DNA of 14,876 nt from Paracoccaceae bacterium (GTDB taxonomy: Bacteria > Pseudomonadota > Alphaproteobacteria > Rhodobacterales > Rhodobacteraceae), in assembly GCA_024304875.1 (NCBI GenBank), contig JAMWZF010000036.1, forward strand, positions 1 to 14,876, given 5' to 3'. The notes beneath the pieces are model-generated. The model worked only from the letters and a program-made list of their open reading frames with translations. It made no database searches and was not told the DNA's origin. Both the position numbers and the translations under genes were made by a program. This document shows positions 1 through 7,020 of this stretch, one piece after another (the stretch's first letter is position 1; every line of letters begins with the position of its first letter).

Positions 1-830
1 AAGGGGCTCGGTGGCTCGCCCCGAATGGGAAGACGCTCGCGCTGCTGGCGCGGGTCGGGAGACAGCTGCGCGGACAGCAGCGTGCGCGTGTAGGGATGCG
101 TCGGCGCGCCAAAGATCGCCTCGCGTTCGCCGATCTCGACGATGCGGCCGAGATACATGACGCAGACGCGGTCGCAGACGGCGCGAACAGTGTCGAGGTC
201 GTGGCTGATGAAGAGGTAGGTGAGGCCGAACTCTTTCTTGAGGTCCCCCAGCAGATTCAGCACCTGCGCCTGCACCGAGACGTCGAGGGCGGAGACGGGT
301 TCGTCCAGGATCAGGATGCTGGCCTGCGCCGCCAGCGCCCGCGCGATGCCGATCCGCTGGGCCTGCCCGCCCGAGAATTCGTGCGGGTAGCGGTCGAGGA
401 ACTCCTCGCGGAGGTTCACGCTGTCGAAGATCTCGGAGATCCGCTTGTCCCGCTCGGCCTTCTTCATCCCGTGCAGGCGCTTCAGCGGGGCCTCCATGAT
501 CTGGCGGACGGTCTTGCGCGGGTTGAGGGACGAGATCGGGTCCTGGAAGACGTACTGGATGCGCTTGCCGAAGACGGCCGGATCGGCGTTGTCGAGGGCG
601 GCGCCGTCGATCTCGATGGTCCCGGTGGTGGGCGGCAGGAGACCGACCAGCATCCGCGCGAGGGTGGATTTGCCGCAGCCCGACTCACCGACGATACCGA
701 GGGTTTCCTGCGCCTCGACGTCGAGGGTGATGGGATGCACCGCCTTCACGGAGGCCTTGGGCGCGCCAAAGAGTGACTTGCCGACGGGAAAGGTCTTGGA
801 CAGGTCGGTCAGCTTGAGGGCGAGGGTCAT
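1..830 (-). CDS. dppF: Peptide ABC transporter ATP-binding protein, DppF/OppF type (partial, C-terminus beyond left edge)
   Basis: This is the second ATPase of a dipeptide/oligopeptide-type ABC importer, acting on the cytoplasmic face and powering uptake with the DppD half of the neighbouring fusion. The 276 visible residues show Walker A GESGCGKS (about 48-55), Q-loop FQDP (95-98), signature FSGGQAQ (152-158), Walker B ILILDEP (172-178) and H-loop H210. The beginning of the C-terminal oligopeptide-transporter extension (HPYTRTLL) follows, and the frame is open at base 1. The ATG at 830-828 overlaps the TGA of the upstream gene (ATGA). A strong AGGAGG (838-843) sits 7 nt upstream, so translational coupling is likely. 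It is the last visible gene of the operon. Family assignment is firm; the transported compound cannot be read from the sequence. Confidence 0.95.
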   Translation of the reverse strand, partial: MTLALKLTDLSKTFPVGKSLFGAPKASVKAVHPITLDVEAQETLGIVGESGCGKSTLARMLVGLLPPTTGTIEIDGAALDNADPAVFGKRIQYVFQDPISSLNPRKTVRQIMEAPLKRLHGMKKAERDKRISEIFDSVNLREEFLDRYPHEFSGGQAQRIGIARALAAQASILILDEPVSALDVSVQAQVLNLLGDLKKEFGLTYLFISHDLDTVRAVCDRVCVMYLGRIVEIGEREAIFGAPTHPYTRTLLSAQLSPDPRQQRERLPIRGEPPSP

Positions 831-2740
831 TCTGCGGCCTCCTGGCTCTGCGCCGGCTTGGCGTCGGCGGGCGGCGGTTCGGTCACGGGAAAGAGGCAGC
901 GGACGGCCCTGCCCTCTTCGCCTTCGAGCGGGATCTCGCCCTGGCGGCAGACGTCCTGCACCCGCTCGCAGCGATCGGCGAAGGCGCAGCCGGGGGGCAG
1001 CTTGTCGACCACGGGCGGCAGGCCGCGGATCGCCTCCAGCCGGCGCTTGCCCTCGCCCAGTTCCGGCACGCAGGCCATCAGGCGCGCGGTGTAGGGGTGC
1101 ATGGGGTTCTCCAGCACCTCGGCCGTGGTCCCCTCCTCGATGATCCGGCCGGCGTACATGACGGCGACCCGGTCGCAAAGCTGGGCCACGACGCCGAAGT
1201 CGTGGGTGATGAAGACGATGGCGAGACCACGGGAGCGGCGGAGGTCATCAAGCAGCGACAGGATCTGCGCCTGCACGGTCACGTCGAGGGCGGTGGTGGG
1301 TTCGTCCGCGATGATGATGTCGGGCTCATTGGCCAGCGCCATGGCGATGCCGACCCGCTGGCGCATGCCGCCGGACAATTCGTGCGGGTAGTCGCTGATC
1401 CGCTTCTCGGGGTTCGGGATGCGGACGGATTTCAGCAGTTCGATGGCGGTCTTGCGCCCCTCGTCCTTGCCGATGGGCCGGTGCGAGCGGATCGCCTCGA
1501 TCAGCTGGTCGCCAACCTTGTAGAGGGGGTGCAGCGTGGCGAGGGGGTCCTGGAAGATGTAGGCGACGTTCTTGCCGCGCATGGACCGCAGCTTGCGGTA
1601 GGGCGCGCCGACGAGGTCCTCGCCTTCGTAGCGGACTGCGCCGCCGGTGATGACGCCGGGAGGCGAGGCGACGAGGCCCATGACGGAGAGCGCGGTGACG
1701 GACTTGCCCGAGCCGCTTTCGCCGATGATGCCGAGACATTCGCCGGGCTCCACGTGCAGGTCGACGCCGCCGACGGCCTTGTAGACGCGGTTCTTGACGT
1801 GGAACTGGGTTTCCAGCGCCTGCACTTCGAGGAGGCCGCGGCCGGTGGCGGCGGGGGGCGTTTCCTTGCGGTCCACGTTGGTCGCGGCCATCGGGCGGGA
1901 CAGCGCGCCGGACTTCAGCCGCGGGTCGAGGGCGTCGCGGATGCCGTCCCCCAGCAGGTTGATGGACATCACGATGATCAGGATCATCACGCCCGGCACG
2001 ATGGAGGTATGCGGATTGGTGATCAGGGCCGAGCGCGCCTCGCCCAGCATGGAGCCGAGGTCGGCCTGGGGCGGCTGGGAGCCTAGGCCGAGGAAGCTGA
2101 GGCCCGCGGTCTCGAGGATCATCCAGCCGATGGTGGTGGACATGGCGATGACGATGACCGGGACCACGTTCGGCAGGATCTCGGTCAGGATGATGCGGGC
2201 GTTGGAGAGGCCCGCGAGCCGGGCGGCGTCCACGAACTCCTTGTGCGCAATGCCGACCGTGATCCCCCGGATGTTCCGGGCGAAGAAGGGCACGTTGACC
2301 GCCGCCACGGCGATCAGCGCGTTCAGAAGGCCCGGCCCAAGGGCGGCGACGATGGCGAGGGCCAGCAGGATGTAGGGAAAGGCCATCAGCATGTCGACGC
2401 CGCGCATGATGATGTTGTCGGTCCGCCCGCCGTAGAAGCCGGCGATGATCCCGATGGCCGCGCCGATGGTGGCGGCGGCGATGGCGGCGGCGAAACCGAC
2501 CGCCAGCGACAGGCGCGTCCCCCACATCAGCCGCGACAGCAGGTCCCGGCCGAGGTGGTCGGTGCCGAGGAGCGCGCCTTCGCTAAAGGGCGGCTGGAAG
2601 CGGTTGCCGGTGTCCGTCACGTCCGGGTCCGCCAGCGGCAGGAGCGGCGTCAGAAGGGCGAGGATCACCACCACGGTCATCACGATCAGCCCGGCGAGGG
2701 CCAGCCGGTTGCGGGCGAGGAGCCTGAAGAACGCCGTCAT
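827..2740 (-). CDS. Fused peptide ABC transporter permease and ATP-binding protein (DppC-DppD)
   Basis: A single 637-residue polypeptide joins an inner-membrane permease to its ATPase. Residues 1-276 are DppC-like: an N-terminal membrane helix (about 13-35), the GTDHLGRD motif (59-66), further helices, and the EAA coupling loop (about 168-191) that contacts the ATPase. The permease ends at the usual DALDPRLK. A linker of about 25 residues follows, then a DppD-like ATPase from about 302: Walker A GESGSGKS (340-347), Q-loop Q397, signature LSGGM (455-459), Walker B IIIADEP (475-481), H513. A C-terminal extension carries Cys585, Cys591, Cys598 and Cys615; such a cysteine set binds a [4Fe-4S] cluster in some DppD/OppD proteins. 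The start at 2740 overlaps the dppB stop (ATGA) and has GAGGA 7 nt upstream (2748-2752). The internal ATG at 1891 lacks a ribosome site, which supports a true fusion. Confidence 0.93.
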   Translation of the reverse strand: MTAFFRLLARNRLALAGLIVMTVVVILALLTPLLPLADPDVTDTGNRFQPPFSEGALLGTDHLGRDLLSRLMWGTRLSLAVGFAAAIAAATIGAAIGIIAGFYGGRTDNIIMRGVDMLMAFPYILLALAIVAALGPGLLNALIAVAAVNVPFFARNIRGITVGIAHKEFVDAARLAGLSNARIILTEILPNVVPVIVIAMSTTIGWMILETAGLSFLGLGSQPPQADLGSMLGEARSALITNPHTSIVPGVMILIIVMSINLLGDGIRDALDPRLKSGALSRPMAATNVDRKETPPAATGRGLLEVQALETQFHVKNRVYKAVGGVDLHVEPGECLGIIGESGSGKSVTALSVMGLVASPPGVITGGAVRYEGEDLVGAPYRKLRSMRGKNVAYIFQDPLATLHPLYKVGDQLIEAIRSHRPIGKDEGRKTAIELLKSVRIPNPEKRISDYPHELSGGMRQRVGIAMALANEPDIIIADEPTTALDVTVQAQILSLLDDLRRSRGLAIVFITHDFGVVAQLCDRVAVMYAGRIIEEGTTAEVLENPMHPYTARLMACVPELGEGKRRLEAIRGLPPVVDKLPPGCAFADRCERVQDVCRQGEIPLEGEEGRAVRCLFPVTEPPPADAKPAQSQEAAE

Positions 2741-3684
2741 GTCTTGATCCTCGGGTCGAGAAGGCTTTGCGCCACGTCCACCGCGATGTTGAAGAGGACG
2801 TAGCAGGCGGCGACGAAGACGACCCCGCCCTGCACCAGCAGGATGTCCCGCTTGAGGATCGCGTCGACCAGCATCCGGCCGACGCCAGGCCACTGGAAGA
2901 CCATCTCGATATAGACCGCGCCGGAGAGGACGAAGCCGGCCTGGATGCCGAGGACGGGGATGATGGAGACCATCGCGGCCTTGAGCGCGTGCCGCCAGAT
3001 CACGCCGCGCTCGTGCACCCCCTTGGCGCGGGCGGTGCGGATGAAGTCCTGCCGCAGGACCTCGAGCATGGCGGAGCGGGACAGCCGGGCGATGACGCCG
3101 GTGGCGACGACGGCGAGGGCCAGGGCGGGCAGCGTGAGGTGGTTCAGGAGGACCCACAGGTTCCGGTCGCCGTAGACCGGCCACATGCCCGAAACCGGGA
3201 ACCAGCGCAGGTTCACCGAGAAGAACAGGATCATCATCATCCCGAGGAAGAACGACGGGATCGAGATGCCGAGGAGGACGGCGAAGGTGATCGACTTGTC
3301 GGCGAAGCCGTATTGGCGCGAGGCCGAGACGACGCCGGCGATGATGCCGAGGACGGAGCAGATCAGGAAGGCGGTGCCGGCGAGGATCAGGGTGGCGTTG
3401 AACCGCTCCAGCACCTCGTCGAGGACCGGGCGATTGAGCGCGAAGGAGGTACCGAAGTCCCCGGTCAGCATGTTGCCGAGCCAGATGAAATACTGCGCGA
3501 CCAGCGGTTTATCGAGGCCGAGGTCGCGGTTCAGCTTCTCGACGTTGTCGGGGGTGGCGTAGCTGCCGAGGATCGCGGTGGCGGGGTCGCCGGGGATCAT
3601 CGCCATGATGAGGAAGACGATCACCGTGATCCCGAGGAGGACCGGGATGGCCGAGAGGAGACGTTTGAGGATGTAACCGGTCAT
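2737..3684 (-). CDS. dppB: Peptide ABC transporter permease, DppB type
   Basis: Inner-membrane permease that pairs with the DppC half of the fusion to form the import channel. The 315 residues have the typical family length and layout: N-terminal helix (about 9-30, with MTGYILKRLL at the start), the PGDPA motif (31-35), a periplasmic region with LNRDLGLDKPL (51-61), several hydrophobic helices, and the EAA loop (about 213-237). The C-terminus is the classical LLDPRIKT. I chose the ATG at 3684-3682 because GGAGG lies 5 nt upstream (3690-3694). The frame stays open further upstream, but only through the GC-rich palindrome, giving an Arg/Pro-rich extension that is not protein-like. The stop overlaps the next start by 4 nt. 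Confidence 0.95.
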   Translation of the reverse strand: MTGYILKRLLSAIPVLLGITVIVFLIMAMIPGDPATAILGSYATPDNVEKLNRDLGLDKPLVAQYFIWLGNMLTGDFGTSFALNRPVLDEVLERFNATLILAGTAFLICSVLGIIAGVVSASRQYGFADKSITFAVLLGISIPSFFLGMMMILFFSVNLRWFPVSGMWPVYGDRNLWVLLNHLTLPALALAVVATGVIARLSRSAMLEVLRQDFIRTARAKGVHERGVIWRHALKAAMVSIIPVLGIQAGFVLSGAVYIEMVFQWPGVGRMLVDAILKRDILLVQGGVVFVAACYVLFNIAVDVAQSLLDPRIKT

Positions 3685-3717
3685 GGCGGCCTCCGGCTGG
3701 GGGTGCGGAGCGCGGTG

Positions 3718-3781
3718 CGCCCCGGGCTTGACCCGGGGCCTCGCGGGTCCCGGGCCGAGGCCCCGGCGCAAGTCCGGGGCG
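3718..3781. repeat. REP-like GC-rich palindrome between dppA and dppB
   Basis: Two 26-nt arms (3718-3743 and 3756-3781) are inverted copies matching at about 22 of 26 positions around a 12-nt loop (3744-3755). Each arm reads as a C/G block, CTTG, another C/G block and CCTCG. It resembles the dispersed intergenic palindromes common in alphaproteobacterial genomes. In the dppA mRNA it would form a very stable hairpin just after the binding-protein stop codon. That placement fits stabilising the upstream message or reducing read-through into the permease genes, as REP elements do in malE-malF. That role is inference. Confidence 0.75.
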
Positions 3782-3790
3782 GGAGGAACC

Positions 3791-5365
3791 TCAGTTCTTC
3801 ACCACGTCGTCCAGCAGCAGAAAGAACGACGGCTGGAGCGAGAAGTTCTCGACCGCGTCGCTGGTCACCGCGTTCTGCTTCCAGTTGGCGACGAAGACCC
3901 AGGGCGCGTCCTCCTGCACGATGGCCTGCATCTCCTTGTAGAGCTCGGCGCGCTCGGCCTGGTCGGTCGCGACGCGGGCCTGTTCCAGCAGTTCGTCCAC
4001 CTCGGGGTTGGAGTAGTAGCCCGAGTTGAAGCCGCCCTGGTCGGGCATGGCAGCCGTGCGCAGGGTGAGGAACGGAAGCGTGTCGGGGTCGTTCGTCATC
4101 CAGGCCATCTCGGCCATGTCGGCCTTGCCTTCAAGGCCGGGGTTCACCTCGCCGAGGAAGGTGTTCCACTCGTAGGTCTCGATCGTGACGTCGAAGCCGA
4201 CGGCTTCCAGATCCGCCTGGATCGCGGTGCCCATGGCGACGGGGTCGAGCATGCCCGATCCGCCCTCGGTGACGAAGAAGGTCACCTCGGGGTTCTCCAC
4301 CCCCGCCTCGGCCAGAAGCTCGCGGGCCCGGTCGGGGTCGTAGGGATAGGGCTCCAGCTCCTCGTTGTAGGCCCAGGCGAAGGCGGGCGGCGTCGGGCCG
4401 GCGGCGACCTCGGCGGTCCCCTCCAGCACCTCGTTCACCAGCGCCTCCTTGTTGACCGCGTAGTTCGCGGCCTGGCGGACCAGCTTGTCGGCGAAGGGGC
4501 CTTCCTTGGCGTTCAGGATCAGGAACCAGACGTGCGGGCCGGCCTGTTCGTGGACGGTGTACTGATCGCCCTCGAACTCGGAGAGCGAGACCGGCGGCAC
4601 CTCGACCATCAGGTCGATGCCGCCCGCCAGCATCTCGGCGGTGCGGGTGTTGGCGTCGGTGATCGGGCGGAAGACGACCGCTTCCAGCTCGGGCGCGCCA
4701 TCCCAGTAGTCGGGGTTGGCCTCGACCACCACGGCCTCGTTGCTGCGCCATTCGACGAACCGGAAGGGCCCGGTGCCCGAGGGGTTGCGGCCGAAGTCGG
4801 CGCCGTGCTGTTCGACGGCGGCGGGAGAGACGAGCAGGCCAGTGGGATAGGCGAGGTTCGACAGGAAGGGCGCGAAGGGCGCGCTGAGGGTGAACTTCAC
4901 CGTCATGTCGTCCACCGCCTCGACCGTGTCGACGGTCGAGAAGAAGAAGGCCAGCGGGAACGGGCCGGTGTCGTGGTAGGGGTGATCCTCGTTCAGCATC
5001 CGCTCGAAGTTGAAGACCACGGCCTCGGCGTTGAAGGGCGAGCCGTCGTGGAAGGTCACGCCCTCGCGCAGGTTGAAGGTGTACTCGAGGCCGTCCTCGC
5101 TGATCGTCCAGTCGGTCGCGAGCGCCGGTTCGACCTCCAGCGTGCCGTCGGCATAGCGCACCAGCCCGTCATAGACGTTCATCAGGATGCGGAAGTCGTT
5201 CACCGCGGTGACGGCGGCGGGGTCGAGAGCCTTGGGCTCGGCGATCTGGCCGACAATGAGCACGCCCGGGGGCGTCTGGGCGGCGGCGCCGTTGGCCCCG
5301 AGGGACAGCGCCAGCGCCGTGCCCCCGGCCAGGATCCCGCGCCGGGTGAGAGTGAGTAGCGACAT
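3791..5365 (-). CDS. dppA: Peptide-type ABC transporter substrate-binding protein (SBP_bac_5 / DppA family)
   Basis: Periplasmic binding protein that captures the solute and delivers it to DppB/DppC. The 524 residues match family length. The N-terminus has TRRGIL (7-12), a hydrophobic stretch and a likely cleavage after Ala29 (GAAA/Q). The twin arginine suggests Tat or Sec export. The mature part has family-5 signatures: ALDPAAVTAVNDFRI (46-60), LATDWTISEDGLEYTFNLR then VTFHDGSPFNAEAVVFNFERM, and SGTGPFRFVEW. The ATG at 5365-5363 has GGAGG (5376-5380) 10 nt upstream. It is the first gene of the transporter operon and lies divergent from the DUF1028 gene. Two copies of the GntR-type palindrome lie upstream. 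Family 5 proteins bind peptides, but also nickel, sugars and opines, so the substrate is open. Confidence 0.94.
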   Translation of the reverse strand: MSLLTLTRRGILAGGTALALSLGANGAAAQTPPGVLIVGQIAEPKALDPAAVTAVNDFRILMNVYDGLVRYADGTLEVEPALATDWTISEDGLEYTFNLREGVTFHDGSPFNAEAVVFNFERMLNEDHPYHDTGPFPLAFFFSTVDTVEAVDDMTVKFTLSAPFAPFLSNLAYPTGLLVSPAAVEQHGADFGRNPSGTGPFRFVEWRSNEAVVVEANPDYWDGAPELEAVVFRPITDANTRTAEMLAGGIDLMVEVPPVSLSEFEGDQYTVHEQAGPHVWFLILNAKEGPFADKLVRQAANYAVNKEALVNEVLEGTAEVAAGPTPPAFAWAYNEELEPYPYDPDRARELLAEAGVENPEVTFFVTEGGSGMLDPVAMGTAIQADLEAVGFDVTIETYEWNTFLGEVNPGLEGKADMAEMAWMTNDPDTLPFLTLRTAAMPDQGGFNSGYYSNPEVDELLEQARVATDQAERAELYKEMQAIVQEDAPWVFVANWKQNAVTSDAVENFSLQPSFFLLLDDVVKN

Positions 5366-5400
5366 TTCCGTCAGACCTCCGCGTTGATGTTCTGTTGTTC

Positions 5401-5416
5401 ATTTGTCATGATAAAT
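5401..5416. promoter_or_regulatory. Candidate GntR-type operator, copy A
   Basis: The 16 bases ATTTGTCATGATAAAT form a palindrome with one mismatched pair. They differ at one base from the perfect ATTTATCATGATAAAT at 6982-6997. The site lies 35 bp upstream of dppA. Its centre is 28 bp from the centre of copy B. Binding by the neighbouring GntR protein is inferred from the shared motif. Confidence 0.65.
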
Positions 5417-5428
5417 TCAATGAGGCCA

Positions 5429-5444
5429 AATTCTCATGATAAAT
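5429..5444. promoter_or_regulatory. Candidate GntR-type operator, copy B
   Basis: AATTCTCATGATAAAT is a degenerate copy of the palindrome, with its right half intact. It belongs to a longer match with the gntR/amidase gap: TCATGATAAATACAAG is identical at 5434-5449 and 6987-7002. The site lies 27 bp before the DUF1028 start and probably overlaps that gene's promoter; GATAAAT is a possible -10-like element. Confidence 0.65.
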
Positions 5445-5471
5445 ACAAGCCCGTGGATGAGGCCTGACCCG

Positions 5472-6182
5472 ATGACGATTTCGATCCTCGCATATGACGA
5501 AAAAACAGGCACTTTCGGCGGCGCCGCAGCCACCGGAAGCCTCTGCGTGGGCGGCTGGGTCCTGCGCGGCGATGCCGAATCGGGCATGTCGGCCTCGCAG
5601 GGGTCCCTGCCCTCCACGATCTGGGGGACCGAGGTTCTGGGGCTGATGAGAGCGGGCGCCAGCGCCGAGGAAGCCGTCATCTCCGTCACCGCCCCCGACC
5701 CCGGCCGGGGGCAGCGGCAGCTTGCCTGCCTCGACCTGGCCGGCGGCACCTTCTGCCACACCGGCGAGGACAGCATCCCGGCCTGCGGCTTCGTCGCCGC
5801 GCCGGGTGTGATCGTCTCGGGCAACCTTCTGTCGTCGATGAGCGTGCTGGAGGCCTGCCTCGACGGGTTCGAGGCCGCCACCGGGACCTTCCCCGCCCGT
5901 CTGATCGCCGCCCTCTCGGCCGCGCGGTCCGCCGGCGGGGACAGCCGGGGGTTCCTCTCGGCCGCCGTCCTTGCCGTCAGCCGGACCGCCGCGCCCCTGA
6001 CACTGCGGATCGACCATTCGCGCACGCCGCTCGAAGACCTCGCGGCGCTGCACGACCACGCCACCAGCGGGCCCTACGGCCGCTGGGCCGCCCTCGTCCC
6101 GACCCAGGCCGACCCGCACCGGGCCGAGCCGTTTCTGGAGGACTACGACGTCGCCCCGGCGGCGGGCGTCACTCGGCGATGA
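5472..6182 (+). CDS. DUF1028 family protein (Ntn-hydrolase-like fold), function unknown
   Basis: This 236-residue protein matches the DUF1028 family. The N-terminus TISILAYDEKTGTFGGAAAT is the family hallmark (a Ser-Ile-hydrophobic-Ala strand, then D-x-x-T-G and a small-residue turn). The SASQGS segment and the later GNLL are also typical. As I recall, the family has the N-terminal-nucleophile hydrolase fold; no reaction is established. I chose the ATG at 5472. It has GAGG (5459-5462) 9 nt upstream and puts a Thr directly after the initiator Met, as in relatives. The in-frame ATG at 5436 lies inside the operator-like palindrome and is unlikely. The gene is divergent from the transporter operon and overlaps the 3' end of gntR by 14 nt. 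An amide hydrolase role beside the M20 amidase is possible but unproven. Confidence 0.88.
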   Translation: MTISILAYDEKTGTFGGAAATGSLCVGGWVLRGDAESGMSASQGSLPSTIWGTEVLGLMRAGASAEEAVISVTAPDPGRGQRQLACLDLAGGTFCHTGEDSIPACGFVAAPGVIVSGNLLSSMSVLEACLDGFEAATGTFPARLIAALSAARSAGGDSRGFLSAAVLAVSRTAAPLTLRIDHSRTPLEDLAALHDHATSGPYGRWAALVPTQADPHRAEPFLEDYDVAPAAGVTRR

Positions 6183-6927
6183 ACCGTTTCATCACCACCG
6201 CCTCCTGATCCTGCATCAGCCTCCGGGCCATCTCCATGTGCTCGCGCATGATGCCCTCGGCCGCCCCTGCCGCACCGTCGCGCAGGGCCTCGATCAGGCT
6301 CAGCTGGTGACCCAGGCCCTCGCGCCAGAGCTCGTGGTTGGGTTCGGCGTAGAGGCGGTTGTAGACCGTCAGGTCCGTCAGGATCTGGGCGAGGAAGCCG
6401 ATGATGAAGGCCATCACCGCGTTGTCCGAGAACTCCGCCAGCCGGGCGTGGAAGATCAGCGAGTTGACGTGCTGCGCGCGCTCCTCCTCGGCGTCCTGCG
6501 CAGGCTCGGAATAGGCGGCGGTGATGCCACGGAGCTCGTCCAGCTGCGCCTCGGTGAGCTTTCCGGCAAGGGACGCGGCCATCGCGGGCTCCAGCGCGAT
6601 GCGCACGGCGTAGATGTCGTCGATGCTGACGCTCTGGAAGTAGAAGTAGTTGGCCAGCAGGCTCTGCGCCCGCTCGCGCCCCACCTCGCCGACGAAAGAG
6701 CCGCCCCCCGGCCCGGTCTTGGTCACCACGAGCCCCTGCGCCTGAAGCAGGCGCATCGCCTCGCGGATGGTGCCCTTGGACATCTCGAACCGCCGGATCA
6801 GCTCGGCCTCTCCCGGCAGGCGGTCGCCGGGCTGGAGGCCCTTTTCGACCACCCAGTCCTTGATCGCCTCGGCCACCGCCACGGGACGGGTGCGGCGGCC
6901 TGAACGGGTCTTGGGCAGGTCGGACAT
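6169..6927 (-). CDS. GntR family transcriptional regulator, FadR/FCD subfamily
   Basis: Cytoplasmic DNA-binding regulator of 252 residues. A winged helix-turn-helix (about 14-80) includes LQPGDRLPGEAELIRRFEMS, GTIREAMRLLQAQGLV and the wing GPGGGSFV. It is followed by a helical FCD effector domain (about 95-235). Histidines placed like FCD metal ligands are H160 (FHARLAE), H207 (GHQLSLIEAL) and H230 (MREHM). The ATG at 6927 fits the family's N-terminus but has no close ribosome site (AAGGA about 13 nt upstream), so an upstream GTG is possible. The gene is divergent from the M20 amidase, with a perfect palindrome between them, which suggests autoregulation. Similar palindromes upstream of dppA and the DUF1028 gene suggest it controls the whole module. 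Its effector is unknown. Confidence 0.93.
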   Translation of the reverse strand: MSDLPKTRSGRRTRPVAVAEAIKDWVVEKGLQPGDRLPGEAELIRRFEMSKGTIREAMRLLQAQGLVVTKTGPGGGSFVGEVGRERAQSLLANYFYFQSVSIDDIYAVRIALEPAMAASLAGKLTEAQLDELRGITAAYSEPAQDAEEERAQHVNSLIFHARLAEFSDNAVMAFIIGFLAQILTDLTVYNRLYAEPNHELWREGLGHQLSLIEALRDGAAGAAEGIMREHMEMARRLMQDQEAVVMKRFIAE

Positions 6928-6981
6928 GGGGGCTGCGGGGTCCTTCACTTTCGCGCCGTCACGGCGTAGACCAATAGAGGC

Positions 6982-6997
6982 ATTTATCATGATAAAT
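6982..6997. promoter_or_regulatory. Perfect palindromic operator in the gntR/amidase gap, copy C
   Basis: ATTTATCATGATAAAT is a perfect 16-bp palindrome. It lies 23 bp before the amidase ATG and 54 bp before the gntR ATG, so one site could control both genes. It is strikingly AT-rich in a GC-rich region and recurs in degenerate form at 5401-5416 and 5429-5444. The palindrome is seen directly; binding by GntR is inferred. Confidence 0.75.
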
Positions 6998-7020
6998 ACA
7001 AGGCCATTGAGGAGATGCCG

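Noticed and set aside
1891..1891. Internal ATG as a separate start for DppD
   Set aside because: No Shine-Dalgarno sequence precedes it and no stop separates it from the permease, so a fusion is the simpler reading.
3685..3771. N-terminal extension of DppB through the palindrome
   Set aside because: The extension is Arg/Pro/Gly-rich and encoded by the repeat. The start at 3684 has a strong GGAGG and the family N-terminus.
3683..5359. A 558-codon plus-strand open frame opposite the binding-protein gene
   Set aside because: It is the mirror of a clear family-5 binding protein. The translation is a low-complexity Gly/Val/Asp/His mix typical of antisense frames in GC-rich DNA.
5436..5471. Upstream ATGs (5436, 5457) as the DUF1028 start
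   Set aside because: The first lies inside the operator palindrome. Neither has a good ribosome site, and family members start at the Thr-x-Ser-Ile segment.
7015..7020. ATG at 7015 as the amidase start
   Set aside because: The GAGGAG site abuts it with no spacing, whereas the ATG at 7021 has normal spacing of 6 nt.
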